This document shows, in pieces, positions 35,761-46,759 of a stretch of 64,000 nucleotides of DNA. The DNA lies in NCBI RefSeq assembly GCF_000382285.1, contig NZ_KB907939.1, positions 1 through 64,000 of the forward strand. The letters are read 5' to 3'. Under the pieces are notes generated by a model. That model saw nothing but the letters and a program-made list of their open reading frames with translations, did no database searches and was not told the origin of the DNA. Position 1 is the first letter of the stretch. Each line of letters opens with the position of its first letter. The translations under genes were made by a program, and so were the position numbers. The stretch is from Solimonas variicoloris DSM 15731 (GTDB taxonomy: Bacteria; Pseudomonadota; Gammaproteobacteria; Nevskiales; Nevskiaceae).

Positions 35761-38451
35761 ATGGCCACGATTCACGTAGACGGCAAGCAGTACGAGGTCA
35801 ACGGCGCCGACAACCTGTTGCAGGCCTGCCTCAACCTCGGACTCGATATCCCGTATTTCTGCTGGCACCCGGCGCTCGGCAGCGTCGGCGCCTGTCGCCA
35901 GTGCGCGGTCAAGGCGTTCCGCGACGAGAACGACAAGCAGGGCCGCATCGTCATGTCGTGCATGACGCCGGCTTCGAATGGCACTTTCATCTCGATCGAC
36001 GACGACGAGGCCAAGCAGTTCCGCGAGGCGATCGTCGAGTTCCTGATGACCAACCACCCGCACGACTGTCCGGTCTGCGAGGAAGGCGGGCACTGCCACC
36101 TGCAGGACATGACGGTGATGACCGGCCACCACAGCCGCTCGTACCGTTTCGAGAAGCGCACGCACCTGAATCAGGAACTCGGGCCGTTCATCGGCCACGA
36201 GATGAACCGCTGCATCTCGTGCTACCGCTGCGTCCGTTATTACAAGGACTACGCCGGCGGCACCGATCTTGGCGTCTACGGCGCGGCCGCCAACGTCTAC
36301 TTCGGCCGCGCCGAGGAAGGCACGCTGGAGTCGGAGTTCTCCGGCAACCTGACCGAGGTCTGCCCGACCGGCGTGTTCACCGACAAGACCCACAGCGAGC
36401 GCTACAACCGCAAGTGGGACATGCAGTACGCGCCGAGCATCTGCGAGAGCTGCGCGGTCGGCTGCAACCTGTCGCCGGGCGAGCGCTACGGCGAGATCCG
36501 CCGCGTCGAGAACCGCTACAACGGCGAGCTGAACGGCTACTTCCTCTGCGATCGCGGCCGCTTCGGTTACGGCTACACCAATCGCAAGGACCGTCCGCGC
36601 CAGCCGCTGGTGCAGGGCGAGGTGGTGACGCGCGAGACCGCGATCGCCGCCGCCGCCGCCGCGCTCAAGGGTGCCGGCAAGCTCATCGGCATCGGCTCGC
36701 CGCGCGCGTCGGTCGAAGCCAACTTCGCGCTGCGCGGTCTGGTCGGCGCCGAGAGCTTCCATGACGGACATGCGCTCGGCCATGGCGAACTGGTGCAGCT
36801 GGCGCTGAACATCGTCCGCAACGGCCCGGCGCGGACGGCGACGATCAGCGAGATCGAGGATGCCGACGCCGTGCTGGTGCTCGGCGAGGACGTCACCGCC
36901 ACGGCGCCGCGCTTCGCGCTGGCGATCCGTCAGGCCGCGCGCGGCAAGGGCAAGGCGCTGGCCGCCGAAAAGAAAGTCTCCGAGTGGCAGACGATCGCGC
37001 TGTCCGATCTGCTGCAGCGCGACAGCTATCCGGTCTACCTCGCCAGCGTCGACAGCACCCGCCTCGACGACGTTGCGCGTGCCACCTACCGCGCCGCGCC
37101 GGAAGATCTGGCCCGCCTCGGCTTCGCCGTTGCGCATGCGCTCGATGCCGCCGCGCCGGCCGTCGTCGGCCTCGACGCCGCAACGGCCGAGCTGGCGCAG
37201 GCGATCGCCGCGGCGCTCGGCCAGGCCAAGCGTCCGCTGGTCGTCTCGGGCACCGGCGCCGGTTCGGCGGCCGTGCTGCAGGCGGCGGCCAACGTCGCTT
37301 GGGCGCTGAAGGCGAAGAACGAGAATGCCGGTCTGGCGCTGGCGCTGCCGGAAGCCAACAGCTTCGGCCTCGCGCTGCTCGAACCGCAGCCGCTCGATGC
37401 GGCGCTGTCCGCCATCGAGCGCGGCGCGGTCGACACGCTGGTCGTGCTCGAGAACGATCTGTACCGGCGCGCGCCGAAGGCTCGCGTCGACGCCGTGCTG
37501 GCCAAGCTCAAGAACCTGATCGTCATCGACCACCAGGTCACGCCGACCGCCGACAAGGCCCAGGTCGTGCTGCCGGCGGCGACGGTGTTCGAGGGCGACG
37601 GCACGCTGGTCAACTACGAAGGCCGCGCGCAGCGCTACTTCCAGGTCTTCGACCCGACCTATTACGACAGCAAGATCGGCCTGATCGAGTCCTGGCGCTG
37701 GCTGGCGACGCTCGAGCATGCGTCCGGCTGGAAGATCCTCGACGACATCGTGCTGGCCTGCGCGCAGGCTTTCCCGGCGCTGGCCGGCATCGTCGGGGCG
37801 GCGCCGAACGCGGCGTTCCGCATCGACGGCCTGAAGATCGCGCGCGAACCGCACCGCTACTCGGGCCGCACCGCGATGCGCGCCAACCAGAGCGTGCACG
37901 AGCCGCGTCAGCCACAGGACCCGGACACCGCGCTGAGCTTCTCGATGGAAGGCTACAACGGCGTCGGCAGTCTCGACCGCCCGTCGGAGCTGACGCCGTA
38001 CGCCTGGTCGCCGGGCTGGAACAGCCCCTCGGCCTGGAACAAGTTCCAGCAGGAAATCGGCGGCGCGCTGCGCGGCGGCGATCCGGGCCTGCAGCTGTTC
38101 GCCGGCGGCAGCCCGCAGCCGTACTTCGGCGAGGTGCCGGCGGCGTTCGCGCCGCGCGGCGATGCCTACCGCGTGCTGGCGCTGAACCTGCATTTCGGCG
38201 GCGAAGAGCTGTCGTCGCGCGCCGAGCCGATCGTCAAGCGCGCCTCGCCGGCCTTCGTCGCGATCGCTCGCGCCGACGCCGCGCGGGCCGGCGTCAACGG
38301 CCACGCGACGGTTGCGATCGACGGCCAGCTCGTGCAGTTGCCGACCTTCGTCAGCGACACGCTGCCGGCCGGCACGATCGGTCTGCCGGCGGGTTTCGCC
38401 GGCGTGCCGTTCATCGCGCCGGGCGCGATGGCGACCGTGACGGGAGCCTGA
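35761..38451 (+). CDS. nuoG: NADH dehydrogenase I subunit G
   Basis: An 896-residue subunit of the electron-input module. The N-terminal ferredoxin domain has the N1b cysteines ([17 protein letters not shown]) and the N5 ligands with a histidine ([12 protein letters not shown]). N4-type motifs are in [11 protein letters not shown] and [15 protein letters not shown] further cluster motif, [13 protein letters not shown], starts the molybdopterin-oxidoreductase-like part, which lacks a cofactor role in this family. Length matches gammaproteobacterial NuoG. Confidence 0.95.
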   Translation: MATIHVDGKQYEVNGADNLLQACLNLGLDIPYFCWHPALGSVGACRQCAVKAFRDENDKQGRIVMSCMTPASNGTFISIDDDEAKQFREAIVEFLMTNHPHDCPVCEEGGHCHLQDMTVMTGHHSRSYRFEKRTHLNQELGPFIGHEMNRCISCYRCVRYYKDYAGGTDLGVYGAAANVYFGRAEEGTLESEFSGNLTEVCPTGVFTDKTHSERYNRKWDMQYAPSICESCAVGCNLSPGERYGEIRRVENRYNGELNGYFLCDRGRFGYGYTNRKDRPRQPLVQGEVVTRETAIAAAAAALKGAGKLIGIGSPRASVEANFALRGLVGAESFHDGHALGHGELVQLALNIVRNGPARTATISEIEDADAVLVLGEDVTATAPRFALAIRQAARGKGKALAAEKKVSEWQTIALSDLLQRDSYPVYLASVDSTRLDDVARATYRAAPEDLARLGFAVAHALDAAAPAVVGLDAATAELAQAIAAALGQAKRPLVVSGTGAGSAAVLQAAANVAWALKAKNENAGLALALPEANSFGLALLEPQPLDAALSAIERGAVDTLVVLENDLYRRAPKARVDAVLAKLKNLIVIDHQVTPTADKAQVVLPAATVFEGDGTLVNYEGRAQRYFQVFDPTYYDSKIGLIESWRWLATLEHASGWKILDDIVLACAQAFPALAGIVGAAPNAAFRIDGLKIAREPHRYSGRTAMRANQSVHEPRQPQDPDTALSFSMEGYNGVGSLDRPSELTPYAWSPGWNSPSAWNKFQQEIGGALRGGDPGLQLFAGGSPQPYFGEVPAAFAPRGDAYRVLALNLHFGGEELSSRAEPIVKRASPAFVAIARADAARAGVNGHATVAIDGQLVQLPTFVSDTLPAGTIGLPAGFAGVPFIAPGAMATVTGA

Positions 38452-38453
38452 GC

Positions 38454-39470
38454 ATGGACGCCATTGCCAACTGGTTCGCCGCGCATCCGCAGTTCACTGC
38501 GGCGCTGATCGCCTGCATCAAGGCCGTCGTCATCCTGCTCGCGACCGTGATCGTCGCGGCCTGGATGATCTGGCTTGAGCGTCGCCTGCTCGGCCTCTGG
38601 CAGGACCGCTACGGGCCGAACCGCATCGGTCCGTTCGGCCTCGGCCAGGTCATCGCCGACATGATCAAGATCTTCTTCAAGGAAGACTGGATCCCGCCGT
38701 TCGTCGACAAGTTCACGTTCATCCTCGCCCCGGCGATCGCGATGGGCCTGATGCTGCTGATGTTCGCGCTGATCCCGGTGACGCCGACCTGGGGCGTCGC
38801 CGACTTCAACGTCGGCATCCTGTTGTTCCTGGCGCTCGCCGGCCTCGAGGTCTACGCGGTGATGCTCGGCGGCTGGTCGAGCAACAGCAAGTACGCGCTG
38901 CTCGGCGGCCTGCGCGTGACCGCGCAGACGGTCTCGTACGAAGTGTTCATGGGCATTTCGCTGATGGGCATCGTCATGCTGGCCGGCAGTTTCGACCTGC
39001 GTCAGGTCGTCGAGTACCAGGCCCAGAACGGCTGGAACATCGTCCCGCAGTTCTTCGGCTTCTGCGCCTTCGTGATCGCCGCGATCGCGGTCGTGCACCG
39101 CACGCCGTTCGATCTGCCGGAAGCCGAGTCCGAACTGGCCGCCGGCTTCCACACCGAGTACTCGGGCATGAAGTTCGGCATGTTCTTCGTCGGCGAGTAC
39201 GTCGGCATCGTGCTGGTCTCGGCCATCACCGTGGTGCTGTTCTTCGGCGGCTGGAGCGGTCCGGGCGTCGCCAGCCATGCCTGGCTGGCGTTTCCGTGGT
39301 TCGCGCTCAAGTGCCTGTTCTTCATGTCCGGCTTCATCCTGCTGCGCGCGTCGCTGCCGCGTCCGCGCTACGACCAGATGATGGCCGTCGGCTGGAAGGT
39401 CTGCCTGCCGCTGTCCCTGATCAATCTGCTCGGCACGGCCGCGGTCGTGCTCGCCGGGCAAGGAAGCTGA
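38454..39470 (+). CDS. nuoH: NADH dehydrogenase I subunit H
   Basis: A 338-residue membrane subunit with about 8 helices linking the quinone site to the proton pumps. Conserved blocks are [64 protein letters not shown] and RPRYDQMM. The ATG at 38454 is 2 bp after the nuoG stop. Confidence 0.96.
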   Translation: MDAIANWFAAHPQFTAALIACIKAVVILLATVIVAAWMIWLERRLLGLWQDRYGPNRIGPFGLGQVIADMIKIFFKEDWIPPFVDKFTFILAPAIAMGLMLLMFALIPVTPTWGVADFNVGILLFLALAGLEVYAVMLGGWSSNSKYALLGGLRVTAQTVSYEVFMGISLMGIVMLAGSFDLRQVVEYQAQNGWNIVPQFFGFCAFVIAAIAVVHRTPFDLPEAESELAAGFHTEYSGMKFGMFFVGEYVGIVLVSAITVVLFFGGWSGPGVASHAWLAFPWFALKCLFFMSGFILLRASLPRPRYDQMMAVGWKVCLPLSLINLLGTAAVVLAGQGS

Positions 39471-39471
39471 T

Positions 39472-40059
39472 ATGGCCGAGACCATCGCCAAGACCAATTC
39501 GGAGCGCGGCGCGTTCGGCGCGCTCAAGGGCCTGCTGTGGGGCATCTACACGCAGCTGCGCAGCATCTGGATGATCTTTTCGCACTCGTGGCACAAGCGC
39601 GACGTCATTGCGTATCCGGAAGTGAAGCCGTACCTGCCGCCGCGCTACCGCGGCCGCATCGTGTTGACGCGCGATCCGGACGGCGAGGAGCGCTGCGTCG
39701 CCTGCAACCTCTGCGCGGTCGCCTGTCCGGTCGGCTGCATTTCGCTGCAGAAGGCGGAGAAGGAAGACGGCCGCTGGTATCCGGAGTGGTTCCGCATCAA
39801 CTTCTCGCGCTGCATTTTCTGCGGCCTGTGCGAGGAAGCCTGCCCGACCACCGCGATCCAGCTGACGCCGGATTTCGAGCTCGCCGAGTACAAGCGCCAG
39901 AGCCTGGTCTACGAAAAGGAAGACCTGCTGATCAGCGGCACCGGCAAGTATCACGAGTACAACTTCTATCGCGTCGCCGGCATGGCGATCGCCGGCAAGC
40001 CGAAGGGCGCGGCGGCCAACGAGGCGGCGCCGGTCGACGTCAAGAGCCTGCTGCCATGA
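39472..40059 (+). CDS. nuoI: NADH dehydrogenase I subunit I
   Basis: A 195-residue ferredoxin-like subunit with two [4Fe-4S] motifs, [15 protein letters not shown] and [15 protein letters not shown] (clusters N6a and N6b). The N-terminal amphipathic helix and a C-terminal extension match the family. It starts 1 bp after nuoH and overlaps nuoJ by 4 bp. Confidence 0.96.
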   Translation: MAETIAKTNSERGAFGALKGLLWGIYTQLRSIWMIFSHSWHKRDVIAYPEVKPYLPPRYRGRIVLTRDPDGEERCVACNLCAVACPVGCISLQKAEKEDGRWYPEWFRINFSRCIFCGLCEEACPTTAIQLTPDFELAEYKRQSLVYEKEDLLISGTGKYHEYNFYRVAGMAIAGKPKGAAANEAAPVDVKSLLP

Positions 40060-40544
40060 CGATCTTCTTCTATATCGCGGCCGCGGTTGCCGTCGTCTCG
40101 ACGCTGTTCGTGATCAGCGGCCGCAATCCGGTGCACGCGCTGCTCAACCTCGTCGTGTCGCTGCTCGCGGTGGCCGGCATGTTCTTCATGCTCGGCGCGC
40201 CGTTCGCCGGCGCGCTCGAGGTGATCGTTTACGCCGGCGCGATCATGGTGCTGTTCGTGTTCGTCGTCATGATGCTGAACCTCGGCAAGGCCACCACCGA
40301 GCAGGAGCGGCACTGGCTGACGCCGAAGAACTGGGTGGCGCCGAGCATCCTCGCCGGCGCGCTGCTCCTGGCGCTGCTGGTGGTGATCGCCGGCGGCGGC
40401 ATGCACCCGGCGGCCCTGGCCGGAGTCGACGCCAAGCAGGTCGGCATCGCGCTGTTCGGTCCGTATCTGCTCGCGGTCGAGCTGGCCTCGATGCTGCTGC
40501 TGGCGGCGCTGGTCGCCGCCTACCATCTCGGCAAGCACGACTAA
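40056..40544 (+). CDS. nuoJ: NADH dehydrogenase I subunit J
   Basis: A 162-residue membrane subunit with five predicted helices. The conserved segments are [15 protein letters not shown] and [22 protein letters not shown], the latter a pi-bulge helix region. It overlaps nuoI by 4 bp. Confidence 0.94.
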   Translation: MTIFFYIAAAVAVVSTLFVISGRNPVHALLNLVVSLLAVAGMFFMLGAPFAGALEVIVYAGAIMVLFVFVVMMLNLGKATTEQERHWLTPKNWVAPSILAGALLLALLVVIAGGGMHPAALAGVDAKQVGIALFGPYLLAVELASMLLLAALVAAYHLGKHD

Positions 40545-40562
40545 ACGACAAGCACAACGACT

Positions 40563-40901
40563 ATGGAAACTGGCACTGGTTTGGCGACGGGCTTGGTCGG
40601 GATTCCGATGGAGCACGGACTGGCGGTTGCCGCCGTCCTGTTCTGCCTCGGACTCGCCGGCGTCATGGTGCGCCGGAACATCTTGTTCATGCTGATGTCG
40701 CTCGAGGTGATGATGAACTCGGCGGCGTTGGCCTTCGTGGTCGCCGGCAGCCGCTGGCAGCAGCCCGACGGACAGATCATGTTCATTCTCGTGCTGACGC
40801 TGGCCGCTGCCGAGGCGTCGGTCGGTCTGGCGATCCTGATGCAGCTGTATCGCCGCTTCCACACGCTGGACGTCGATTCGGCCTCCGAGATGAGGAGCTA
40901 A
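40563..40901 (+). CDS. nuoK: NADH dehydrogenase I subunit K
   Basis: A 112-residue three-helix subunit, an MrpC homologue. The conserved parts are [20 protein letters not shown] (with a membrane glutamate) and [14 protein letters not shown] (second glutamate). The N-terminus is about 15 residues longer than typical; an internal ATG at 40608 (MEHGLAVA) would give the usual length. Confidence 0.94.
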   Translation: METGTGLATGLVGIPMEHGLAVAAVLFCLGLAGVMVRRNILFMLMSLEVMMNSAALAFVVAGSRWQQPDGQIMFILVLTLAAAEASVGLAILMQLYRRFHTLDVDSASEMRS

Positions 40902-40905
40902 GGCG

Positions 40906-42750
40906 ATGCATCTGCTCTTCCTCGTCTTCCTGCTGCCGCTGCTCGGCTTTCTCACGCTGGCGCTCGGCCGCTCGCGCGTTTCCGAGAACGCGGCGGCGGT
41001 CATCGGCGTCGGCTCGATCGGTCTGTCGGCGCTGCTGACCGCGTTCATCGGCTGGCAGTTCTACCAGCTGCCGGCCGGAGAGTCCTACACCCAGGTGCTG
41101 TGGACCTGGATGAACGTCGACGGTTTCGCGCCGCGCTTCGCGCTGCGCCTCGACCAGCTGTCGATGCTGATGATGTCGGTCATCACCGGCGTCGGCTTCT
41201 TCATCCACCTGTTCGCGTCCTGGTACATGCGCGGCGACGAGGCGTATCCGCGCTTCTTCGCGTACATGAACCTGTTCGTCGCGGCGATGCTGTTCCTGGT
41301 GCTCGGCGACAATCTGCTGTTCCTGTACTTCGGCTGGGAGGGCGTGGGTCTGGCCTCGTACCTGCTGATCGGCTTCTGGTACAAGGATCCGGCCAACGGC
41401 GCCGCGGCGCGCAAGGCTTTCGTCGTCACGCGCGTCGGCGACACCTTCATGGCGATCGGCCTGTTCATCCTGTTCCATGAGCTCGGCACGCTCGACATCC
41501 AGCAGCTGCTGACGCTGGCGCCGCAGAAGTGGCCGGAAGGCGGCACGATGGTGACCATCGCCGCGCTGCTGCTGCTCGGCGGCGCGGTCGGCAAGTCGGC
41601 GCAGCTGCCGCTGCAGACCTGGCTGCCGGACGCGATGGCCGGTCCGACGCCGGTCTCGGCGCTGATTCACGCGGCGACCATGGTTACCGCCGGCGTCTAC
41701 CTGATCGCGCGTACGCACACGCTCTTCGAGCTGTCGCCGCTGGCGCTCGATGCGGTCGGCTGGATCGGCGGCCTGACGCTGCTGATGGCGGGCTTCATCG
41801 CGCTGACGCAGTCCGACATCAAGAAGGTGCTCGCGTATTCGACGATGTCGCAGATCGGCTACATGTTCCTCGCGCTCGGCGCCGGGGCCTACCAGCCGGC
41901 GGTGTTCCACCTGATGACGCACGCCTTCTTCAAGGCGCTGCTGTTCCTGTCGGCGGGCTCGGTGATCCTGGCCTGCCATCACGAGCAGGACATCTTCAAG
42001 ATGGGCGGTCTGCGCAAGCAGATTCCGTTCACGTTCTGGGTGTTCCTGATCGGCTCGCTCGGCCTCGTCGCGTTCCCGCTGACCTCCGGCTTCTTCTCGA
42101 AGGACGAGATCCTGTTCCAGGCCTGGGCCTACGGCCACCACGAGCTGTTCTGGATGGGCCTGGTCGGCGCCTTCATGACCGCGCTGTACACCTTCCGCCT
42201 GATCTTCATCGCCTTCTTCGGCGAGGCACACGGGCACGAGGTGCACAAGCCGCACGGCGTCGATCACACGCTGCCGCTGGCCGCGCTCGCGGTCGCCGCG
42301 CTGCTCGGCGGCTTCATCCACATCCCGCTCGACGCGGTGCTGCCGCAGGCGGCGATCCCGGAAGAACTGGAGCCGATGAAGCACACGCTGGCGTTCGCGT
42401 CGGTCGGCGTGTCGTTCGTCGGCATCTTCCTGGCGTGGTTCTTCTTCCTGCAGAACCGCGGCTTGGCCGCCGCCATCAAGAACTCCGCCATCGGCCAGCT
42501 GCTGTTCCGCTGGTGGCGCGCTGCGTTCGGCTTCGACTGGCTGTACGACAAGCTGTTCGTCAAGCCGTACCTGTTCCTCGTCCACATCAACCGTAACGAC
42601 ATCGCCGACCAGGCGATCGGCCTGTTGCCGCGCCTGACGCTCGCGCTCAATGCGCGCCTCACGCGCACGCAGACCGGGCAGCTGCGCTGGTACGCCGGCG
42701 CCACGGCTGCCGGTGCCGTCGTCGTGATCGCCGCGGTGGTGCTCCTATGA
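40906..42750 (+). CDS. nuoL: NADH dehydrogenase I subunit L
   Basis: A 614-residue antiporter-like proton-pumping subunit with about 15-16 helices and the lateral helix at the C-terminus. Conserved motifs are FGWEGVGLASYLLIGFWY, KSAQLPLQTWLPDAMAGPTP, SALIHAATMVTAGVYLIART and DIKKVLAYSTMSQIGYMFLA. It overlaps nuoM by 4 bp. Confidence 0.96.
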   Translation: MHLLFLVFLLPLLGFLTLALGRSRVSENAAAVIGVGSIGLSALLTAFIGWQFYQLPAGESYTQVLWTWMNVDGFAPRFALRLDQLSMLMMSVITGVGFFIHLFASWYMRGDEAYPRFFAYMNLFVAAMLFLVLGDNLLFLYFGWEGVGLASYLLIGFWYKDPANGAAARKAFVVTRVGDTFMAIGLFILFHELGTLDIQQLLTLAPQKWPEGGTMVTIAALLLLGGAVGKSAQLPLQTWLPDAMAGPTPVSALIHAATMVTAGVYLIARTHTLFELSPLALDAVGWIGGLTLLMAGFIALTQSDIKKVLAYSTMSQIGYMFLALGAGAYQPAVFHLMTHAFFKALLFLSAGSVILACHHEQDIFKMGGLRKQIPFTFWVFLIGSLGLVAFPLTSGFFSKDEILFQAWAYGHHELFWMGLVGAFMTALYTFRLIFIAFFGEAHGHEVHKPHGVDHTLPLAALAVAALLGGFIHIPLDAVLPQAAIPEELEPMKHTLAFASVGVSFVGIFLAWFFFLQNRGLAAAIKNSAIGQLLFRWWRAAFGFDWLYDKLFVKPYLFLVHINRNDIADQAIGLLPRLTLALNARLTRTQTGQLRWYAGATAAGAVVVIAAVVLL

Positions 42751-44279
42751 TTCTGCTCTGGCTCATCCTCATCCCGTTCATCGGCGGCCTGCTGGCCTGG
42801 CAGGGCGAGCGTATCGTCGGCCGCGGCTTCCCGCGCTGGATCGCGCTCGGCACGATGCTGGTCGCGCTCGCCATCTCGGTGTGGCTGTGGGTGGTCGGCG
42901 ACTGGTCGCTGGCCTCGGTCGGCGGCGTGCCGCAGTGGACCATCGAGTATCAGGCGGCGTGGATTCCGCGCTTCGGCATCTCGCTGCATTTGGCGATGGA
43001 CGGCCTGTCGCTGCTGCTGGTCGTGCTGACCAATCTGCTCGGCGTGATGGCGGTGGCCTGCTCGTGGCGCGAGATCGACCGCAACGTCGGCTTCTTCCAT
43101 CTGAACCTGCTGTGGAACCTCGGCGCGGTGGTCGGCATCTTCCTCGCGCTCGACCTGTTCCTGTTCTTCGTGCTGTGGGAAATGATGCTGGTGCCGATGT
43201 ACTTCCTGATCGCGCTGTGGGGCCACAACGCCCCCGGCGGCAAGGGACGCATCTACGCGGCGACCAAGTTCTTCATCTTCACGCAGGCCTCGGGTCTGGT
43301 CATGCTGCTGGCGATCCTCGGCTTGGTGATCGTGCATTACCAGCAGACCGGCGCCGTCACTTTCGACTACATGGCGCTGCTGAAGACCGAGATGTCGGCG
43401 AACGTCGAGATGCTGCTGATGCTCGGCTTCTTCGTCGCGTTCGCGGTCAAGACGCCGATGGTGCCGCTGCATTCCTGGCTGCCTGACGCGCACTCGCAGG
43501 CGCCGACTGCGGGCAGCGTCGACCTCGCCGGCATCCTCCTGAAGACGGCGGCCTACGGCATGCTGCGCTTCTCGCTGCCGCTGTTCCCGAACGCCTCGGC
43601 GGCGTTCGCGCCGGTGGCGATGTGGTTCGGCGTGATCGGCATCGGCTACGGCGCGTTCCTGTGCTTCGCGCAGAACGACATCAAGCGCCTGGTCGCGTAC
43701 TCGTCGGTCAGCCACATGGGCTTCGTGTTGATCGGCATCTACGCCGGCACCGAGTACGCGCTGCAGGGCGTCGTCGTGCAGATGCTGGCGCACGGCCTGT
43801 CGGCCGGCGCGCTGTTCATCCTCAGCGGCGAAATCTACGAGCGCCTGCACACGCGCGAGCTGTCGAAGATGGGCGGCCTGTGGGCGCGCTTCCCGTACCT
43901 GCCGCCGATCGCGTTGTTCTTCGCGGTCGCCGCGCTCGGTCTGCCGGGCCTCGGCAACTTCGTCGGCGAGTTCCTGATCCTGCTCGGCAGCTGGCCGGTC
44001 AATCCGCTGATCACCGTGCTGGCGTCGACCGGCCTGATCCTCGGCGCCGTCTATTCGCTGATCCTCGTGCAGCGCGCTTTCCATGGCGCGCCGCCGGAAG
44101 GGGCGCCGCCGCTCAAGGATCTGGGCAGCCGCGAGCTCAGCATGATGGCGGTGCTGATGGTGCTGCTGATCGCGCTCGGCATCTATCCGCAACCCGTACT
44201 CGACACATCGGCAGCCGCGATGCAGCAGGTGCACAGCATCTATAGCGCCGCCCAGGCGCTGACCGGGGTGACGCCATGA
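42747..44279 (+). CDS. nuoM: NADH dehydrogenase I subunit M
   Basis: A 510-residue antiporter-like subunit with about 14 helices. Signatures are LWEMMLVPMYFLIALWG, KTPMVPLHSWLPDAHSQAPT and FCFAQNDIKRLVAYSSVSHM-type residues around NDIKRLVAYSSVSHMGFV. It starts within the nuoL stop and overlaps nuoN. Confidence 0.96.
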   Translation: MILLWLILIPFIGGLLAWQGERIVGRGFPRWIALGTMLVALAISVWLWVVGDWSLASVGGVPQWTIEYQAAWIPRFGISLHLAMDGLSLLLVVLTNLLGVMAVACSWREIDRNVGFFHLNLLWNLGAVVGIFLALDLFLFFVLWEMMLVPMYFLIALWGHNAPGGKGRIYAATKFFIFTQASGLVMLLAILGLVIVHYQQTGAVTFDYMALLKTEMSANVEMLLMLGFFVAFAVKTPMVPLHSWLPDAHSQAPTAGSVDLAGILLKTAAYGMLRFSLPLFPNASAAFAPVAMWFGVIGIGYGAFLCFAQNDIKRLVAYSSVSHMGFVLIGIYAGTEYALQGVVVQMLAHGLSAGALFILSGEIYERLHTRELSKMGGLWARFPYLPPIALFFAVAALGLPGLGNFVGEFLILLGSWPVNPLITVLASTGLILGAVYSLILVQRAFHGAPPEGAPPLKDLGSRELSMMAVLMVLLIALGIYPQPVLDTSAAAMQQVHSIYSAAQALTGVTP

Positions 44280-45730
44280 GCTTCACGTCCGAACTCTTCG
44301 CGGCACTGTCGCCGATCCTGGCGCTGTCGGCGACGATCGTCGCCGTCATGCTGGCGATCGCCTTCCGCCGCCGTCACACCGCCAATGCGACGCTGGCCGT
44401 GATCGGCCTGAACCTCGCGCTCGCCGCCTGCGTGGCGCTGATCTGGACCGCGCATCCGGCGACGATCGTCACGCCGCTGCTGGTGGTCGACGGCTACGCG
44501 CTGTTCTACATGGCGCTGATCCTGGTCACGACGCTGGCGACCGCGACGCTCTCGCACGCGTACCTCGAGAACGCCAGCGGCGAACGCGAGGAGATGTACC
44601 TGCTGCTGACGCTGTCGGCGCTCGGCGGCCTGACGCTGGCCTGCGCGCAGCACTTCGCGTCGCTGTTCATCGGCCTCGAACTGCTCAGCGTGCCGCTGTA
44701 CGCGATGATCGCCTATCCGGTGAAGGGGCATCGCCCGCTCGAGGGTGGCCTCAAGTATCTGGTGCTGTCGGCAGTCGCTTCGGCCTTCCTGCTGTTCGGC
44801 ATCGCGCTGATGTACTCGCAGGCCGGCAGCCTCGGCTTCTCCGAGATCGGTGCGTACTTCGCGGCCGGCGGCACGCCGATCGCCCTGGTCGGCGGCGCGA
44901 TGCTGCTGATCGGTCTCGGCTTCAAGCTGTCGCTGGTGCCGTTCCATCTGTGGACGCCGGACGTCTACGAAGGTGCTCCGGCGCCGGTCGCCACCTATCT
45001 GGCGACGGCGTCGAAGGTCGCGGTGTTCGCGGTGCTGACGCGCTACTTCGTCGAGGCCGGCGGCTATTACCAGACCTCGCTGGTGCAAGTGCTCGCCTGG
45101 CTCGCCTTCGCGTCGATGCTGATCGGCAACCTGCTCGCGGTGCGCCAGAACAACGTCAAGCGCATGCTCGCGTATTCGTCGGTCGCGCACTTCGGCTACT
45201 GCATGGTCGCGCTGATCGCCGGCGGCCCGCTCGCCGTCGAAGCGGTCGGTGCCTACCTGCTGACCTACGTCGTCACCTCGATCGGCGCGTTCGGCGTCAT
45301 CACGCTCAGCTCCAACGCCGGCGGCGAACGCGACGCGGATGTCATCTACGACTACCGTGGCCTGTTCTGGCGTCGCCCGTACCTGGCCTCGATCCTCACC
45401 GCCATGCTGCTGTCGCTGGCCGGCATCCCGCTGACGGCCGGCTTCCTCGGCAAGTTCTACGTGATCACCGCCGGCGTCGACGCGCATCTGTGGTGGCTGC
45501 TCGGCGGTGTCGTCGTCGGCAGCGCGATCGGTCTCTACTATTACCTGCGCCTGATGGTCTCGCTGTTCCTGCTCGATCCGTCGAAGCATCGCTTCAGCGC
45601 CAAGCTCGACTGGGCGCAGCGCTCGGGCGGCATCATGGTGCTGCTGGCGATGATCCTGATGCTGGTGCTTGGCCTGTATCCGCAGCCGTTCGTGCAGCTG
45701 CTGCGGATCGCGACGCTGATTCCCGGCTGA
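44276..45730 (+). CDS. nuoN: NADH dehydrogenase I subunit N
   Basis: A 484-residue antiporter-like subunit, last of the operon. Key blocks are GLELLSVPLYAMIAY, FKLSLVPFHLWTPDVYEGAP and NNVKRMLAYSSVAHFGYCMV, with membrane Lys/Glu at the usual places. A strong terminator follows 24 bp later. Confidence 0.95.
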   Translation: MSFTSELFAALSPILALSATIVAVMLAIAFRRRHTANATLAVIGLNLALAACVALIWTAHPATIVTPLLVVDGYALFYMALILVTTLATATLSHAYLENASGEREEMYLLLTLSALGGLTLACAQHFASLFIGLELLSVPLYAMIAYPVKGHRPLEGGLKYLVLSAVASAFLLFGIALMYSQAGSLGFSEIGAYFAAGGTPIALVGGAMLLIGLGFKLSLVPFHLWTPDVYEGAPAPVATYLATASKVAVFAVLTRYFVEAGGYYQTSLVQVLAWLAFASMLIGNLLAVRQNNVKRMLAYSSVAHFGYCMVALIAGGPLAVEAVGAYLLTYVVTSIGAFGVITLSSNAGGERDADVIYDYRGLFWRRPYLASILTAMLLSLAGIPLTAGFLGKFYVITAGVDAHLWWLLGGVVVGSAIGLYYYLRLMVSLFLLDPSKHRFSAKLDWAQRSGGIMVLLAMILMLVLGLYPQPFVQLLRIATLIPG

Positions 45731-45753
45731 AGCCGCGACACAACCGACCGGCG

Positions 45754-45786
45754 AGGCCGCGCCCGGCGAAGGCGCGGCCTTTTTTG
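45754..45786 (+). terminator. Rho-independent terminator of the nuo operon
   Basis: A 10-bp perfect stem, AGGCCGCGCC with GGCGCGGCCT, encloses a 7-base loop and is followed by TTTTTT. It begins 24 bp after the nuoN stop. Confidence 0.93.
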
Positions 45787-45891
45787 TGCGCCATGACCAC
45801 CGGCCCGGGCCTCCGCGGCTGGCGAGCGCCCGCCATTTCGCATAACGTGTTCGCTACACGACAAGGGGGAGCCGGAATCACCGGCGGCGGC

Positions 45892-46743
45892 ATGCAGGCG
45901 TACGAGAAATTGAAGGATCTGGCGCGGCTGGCTTCGCGCGAGGAGTGGTACCGGCGCATCGTCACGCCGGAGATCGAGCAGCAGATTGCGCGCATGCCGA
46001 AGCCGGTCGGCAGCTTCGGTTACGACGCCTGGGGCTACAACGAAAACGCGGCCAAGCTGGGCCTCGGCATCGTCAAGCTGCTCTATGAAAAGTACTTCCG
46101 CGTCACCGCGCACGGGCTCGAGCACATCCCGCCGCACGGCCACGTGCTGGTGATCGCCAACCATTCCGGGCAGCTGCCGCTGGACGGCGTGCTGATCGGC
46201 GGCGCGATGGCGATGAACCCGCTCGGCCCGCGCGCGCCGCGGGCGATGGTCGAGCGCTTCTTTCCGACGGTGCCCTGGCTCGGCAGCATGCTGACCGGTC
46301 TCGGCGCCGTGATCGGCGATCCGCTCAACTGCGTCAAGATGCTCGAACAGGACGAGGCGATCATTGTCTTTCCCGAAGGCGTGCGCGGCTCGGGCAAGCT
46401 TTATCGCCATCGCTATCAGCTGCAGCGCTTCGGCAACGGCTTCATGCATCTGGCGATGCAGACCGGCGCGCCGATCGTGCCGGTCGGCGTGGTCGGCTGC
46501 GAGGAGACCATGCCCTCGCTCGCCAATCTTTCGCCGCTGGCCCGGCTGCTCGGTCTGCCCTATGTGCCGGTCGCGCCGCCGCTGCCGCTGCCGGCGCGCG
46601 TCTACCTCAATTTCGGCGAGCCGCTGCACTTCGATGCGGCGGCCTGCAGCGAGGAGGAAGTGACGGCGCGCGTCGAGACCGTCAAGGAGCGCATCCGAGC
46701 CCTGATCGATCGCGGTCTGGCCGAACGCAGCAGCGTGTTCTGA
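45892..46743 (+). CDS. PlsC-like lysophospholipid acyltransferase
   Basis: A protein of about 283 residues of the 1-acylglycerol-3-phosphate acyltransferase superfamily. The acceptor motif reads NHSGQLPLDG (histidine with the aspartate seven residues on), a variant of the usual NHxxxxD. IIVFPEGVRGSGK is the FPEG block, and APIVPVGVVG the last one. No long TM helix is present. An earlier in-frame ATG at 45793 is possible but would add 33 residues of low-quality sequence. It is paired with an SDR 16 bp downstream. Confidence 0.8.
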   Translation: MQAYEKLKDLARLASREEWYRRIVTPEIEQQIARMPKPVGSFGYDAWGYNENAAKLGLGIVKLLYEKYFRVTAHGLEHIPPHGHVLVIANHSGQLPLDGVLIGGAMAMNPLGPRAPRAMVERFFPTVPWLGSMLTGLGAVIGDPLNCVKMLEQDEAIIVFPEGVRGSGKLYRHRYQLQRFGNGFMHLAMQTGAPIVPVGVVGCEETMPSLANLSPLARLLGLPYVPVAPPLPLPARVYLNFGEPLHFDAAACSEEEVTARVETVKERIRALIDRGLAERSSVF

Positions 46744-46759
46744 ACGGCGGCACGCAGTC

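Noticed and set aside
30782-38304. Very long open frames on the minus strand opposite the nuo genes
   Set aside because: They are a by-product of high GC and codon bias; translations are low-complexity Arg/Ala/Asp/Val/Gln-rich, have no family signature, and lie antisense to well-supported complex I genes.
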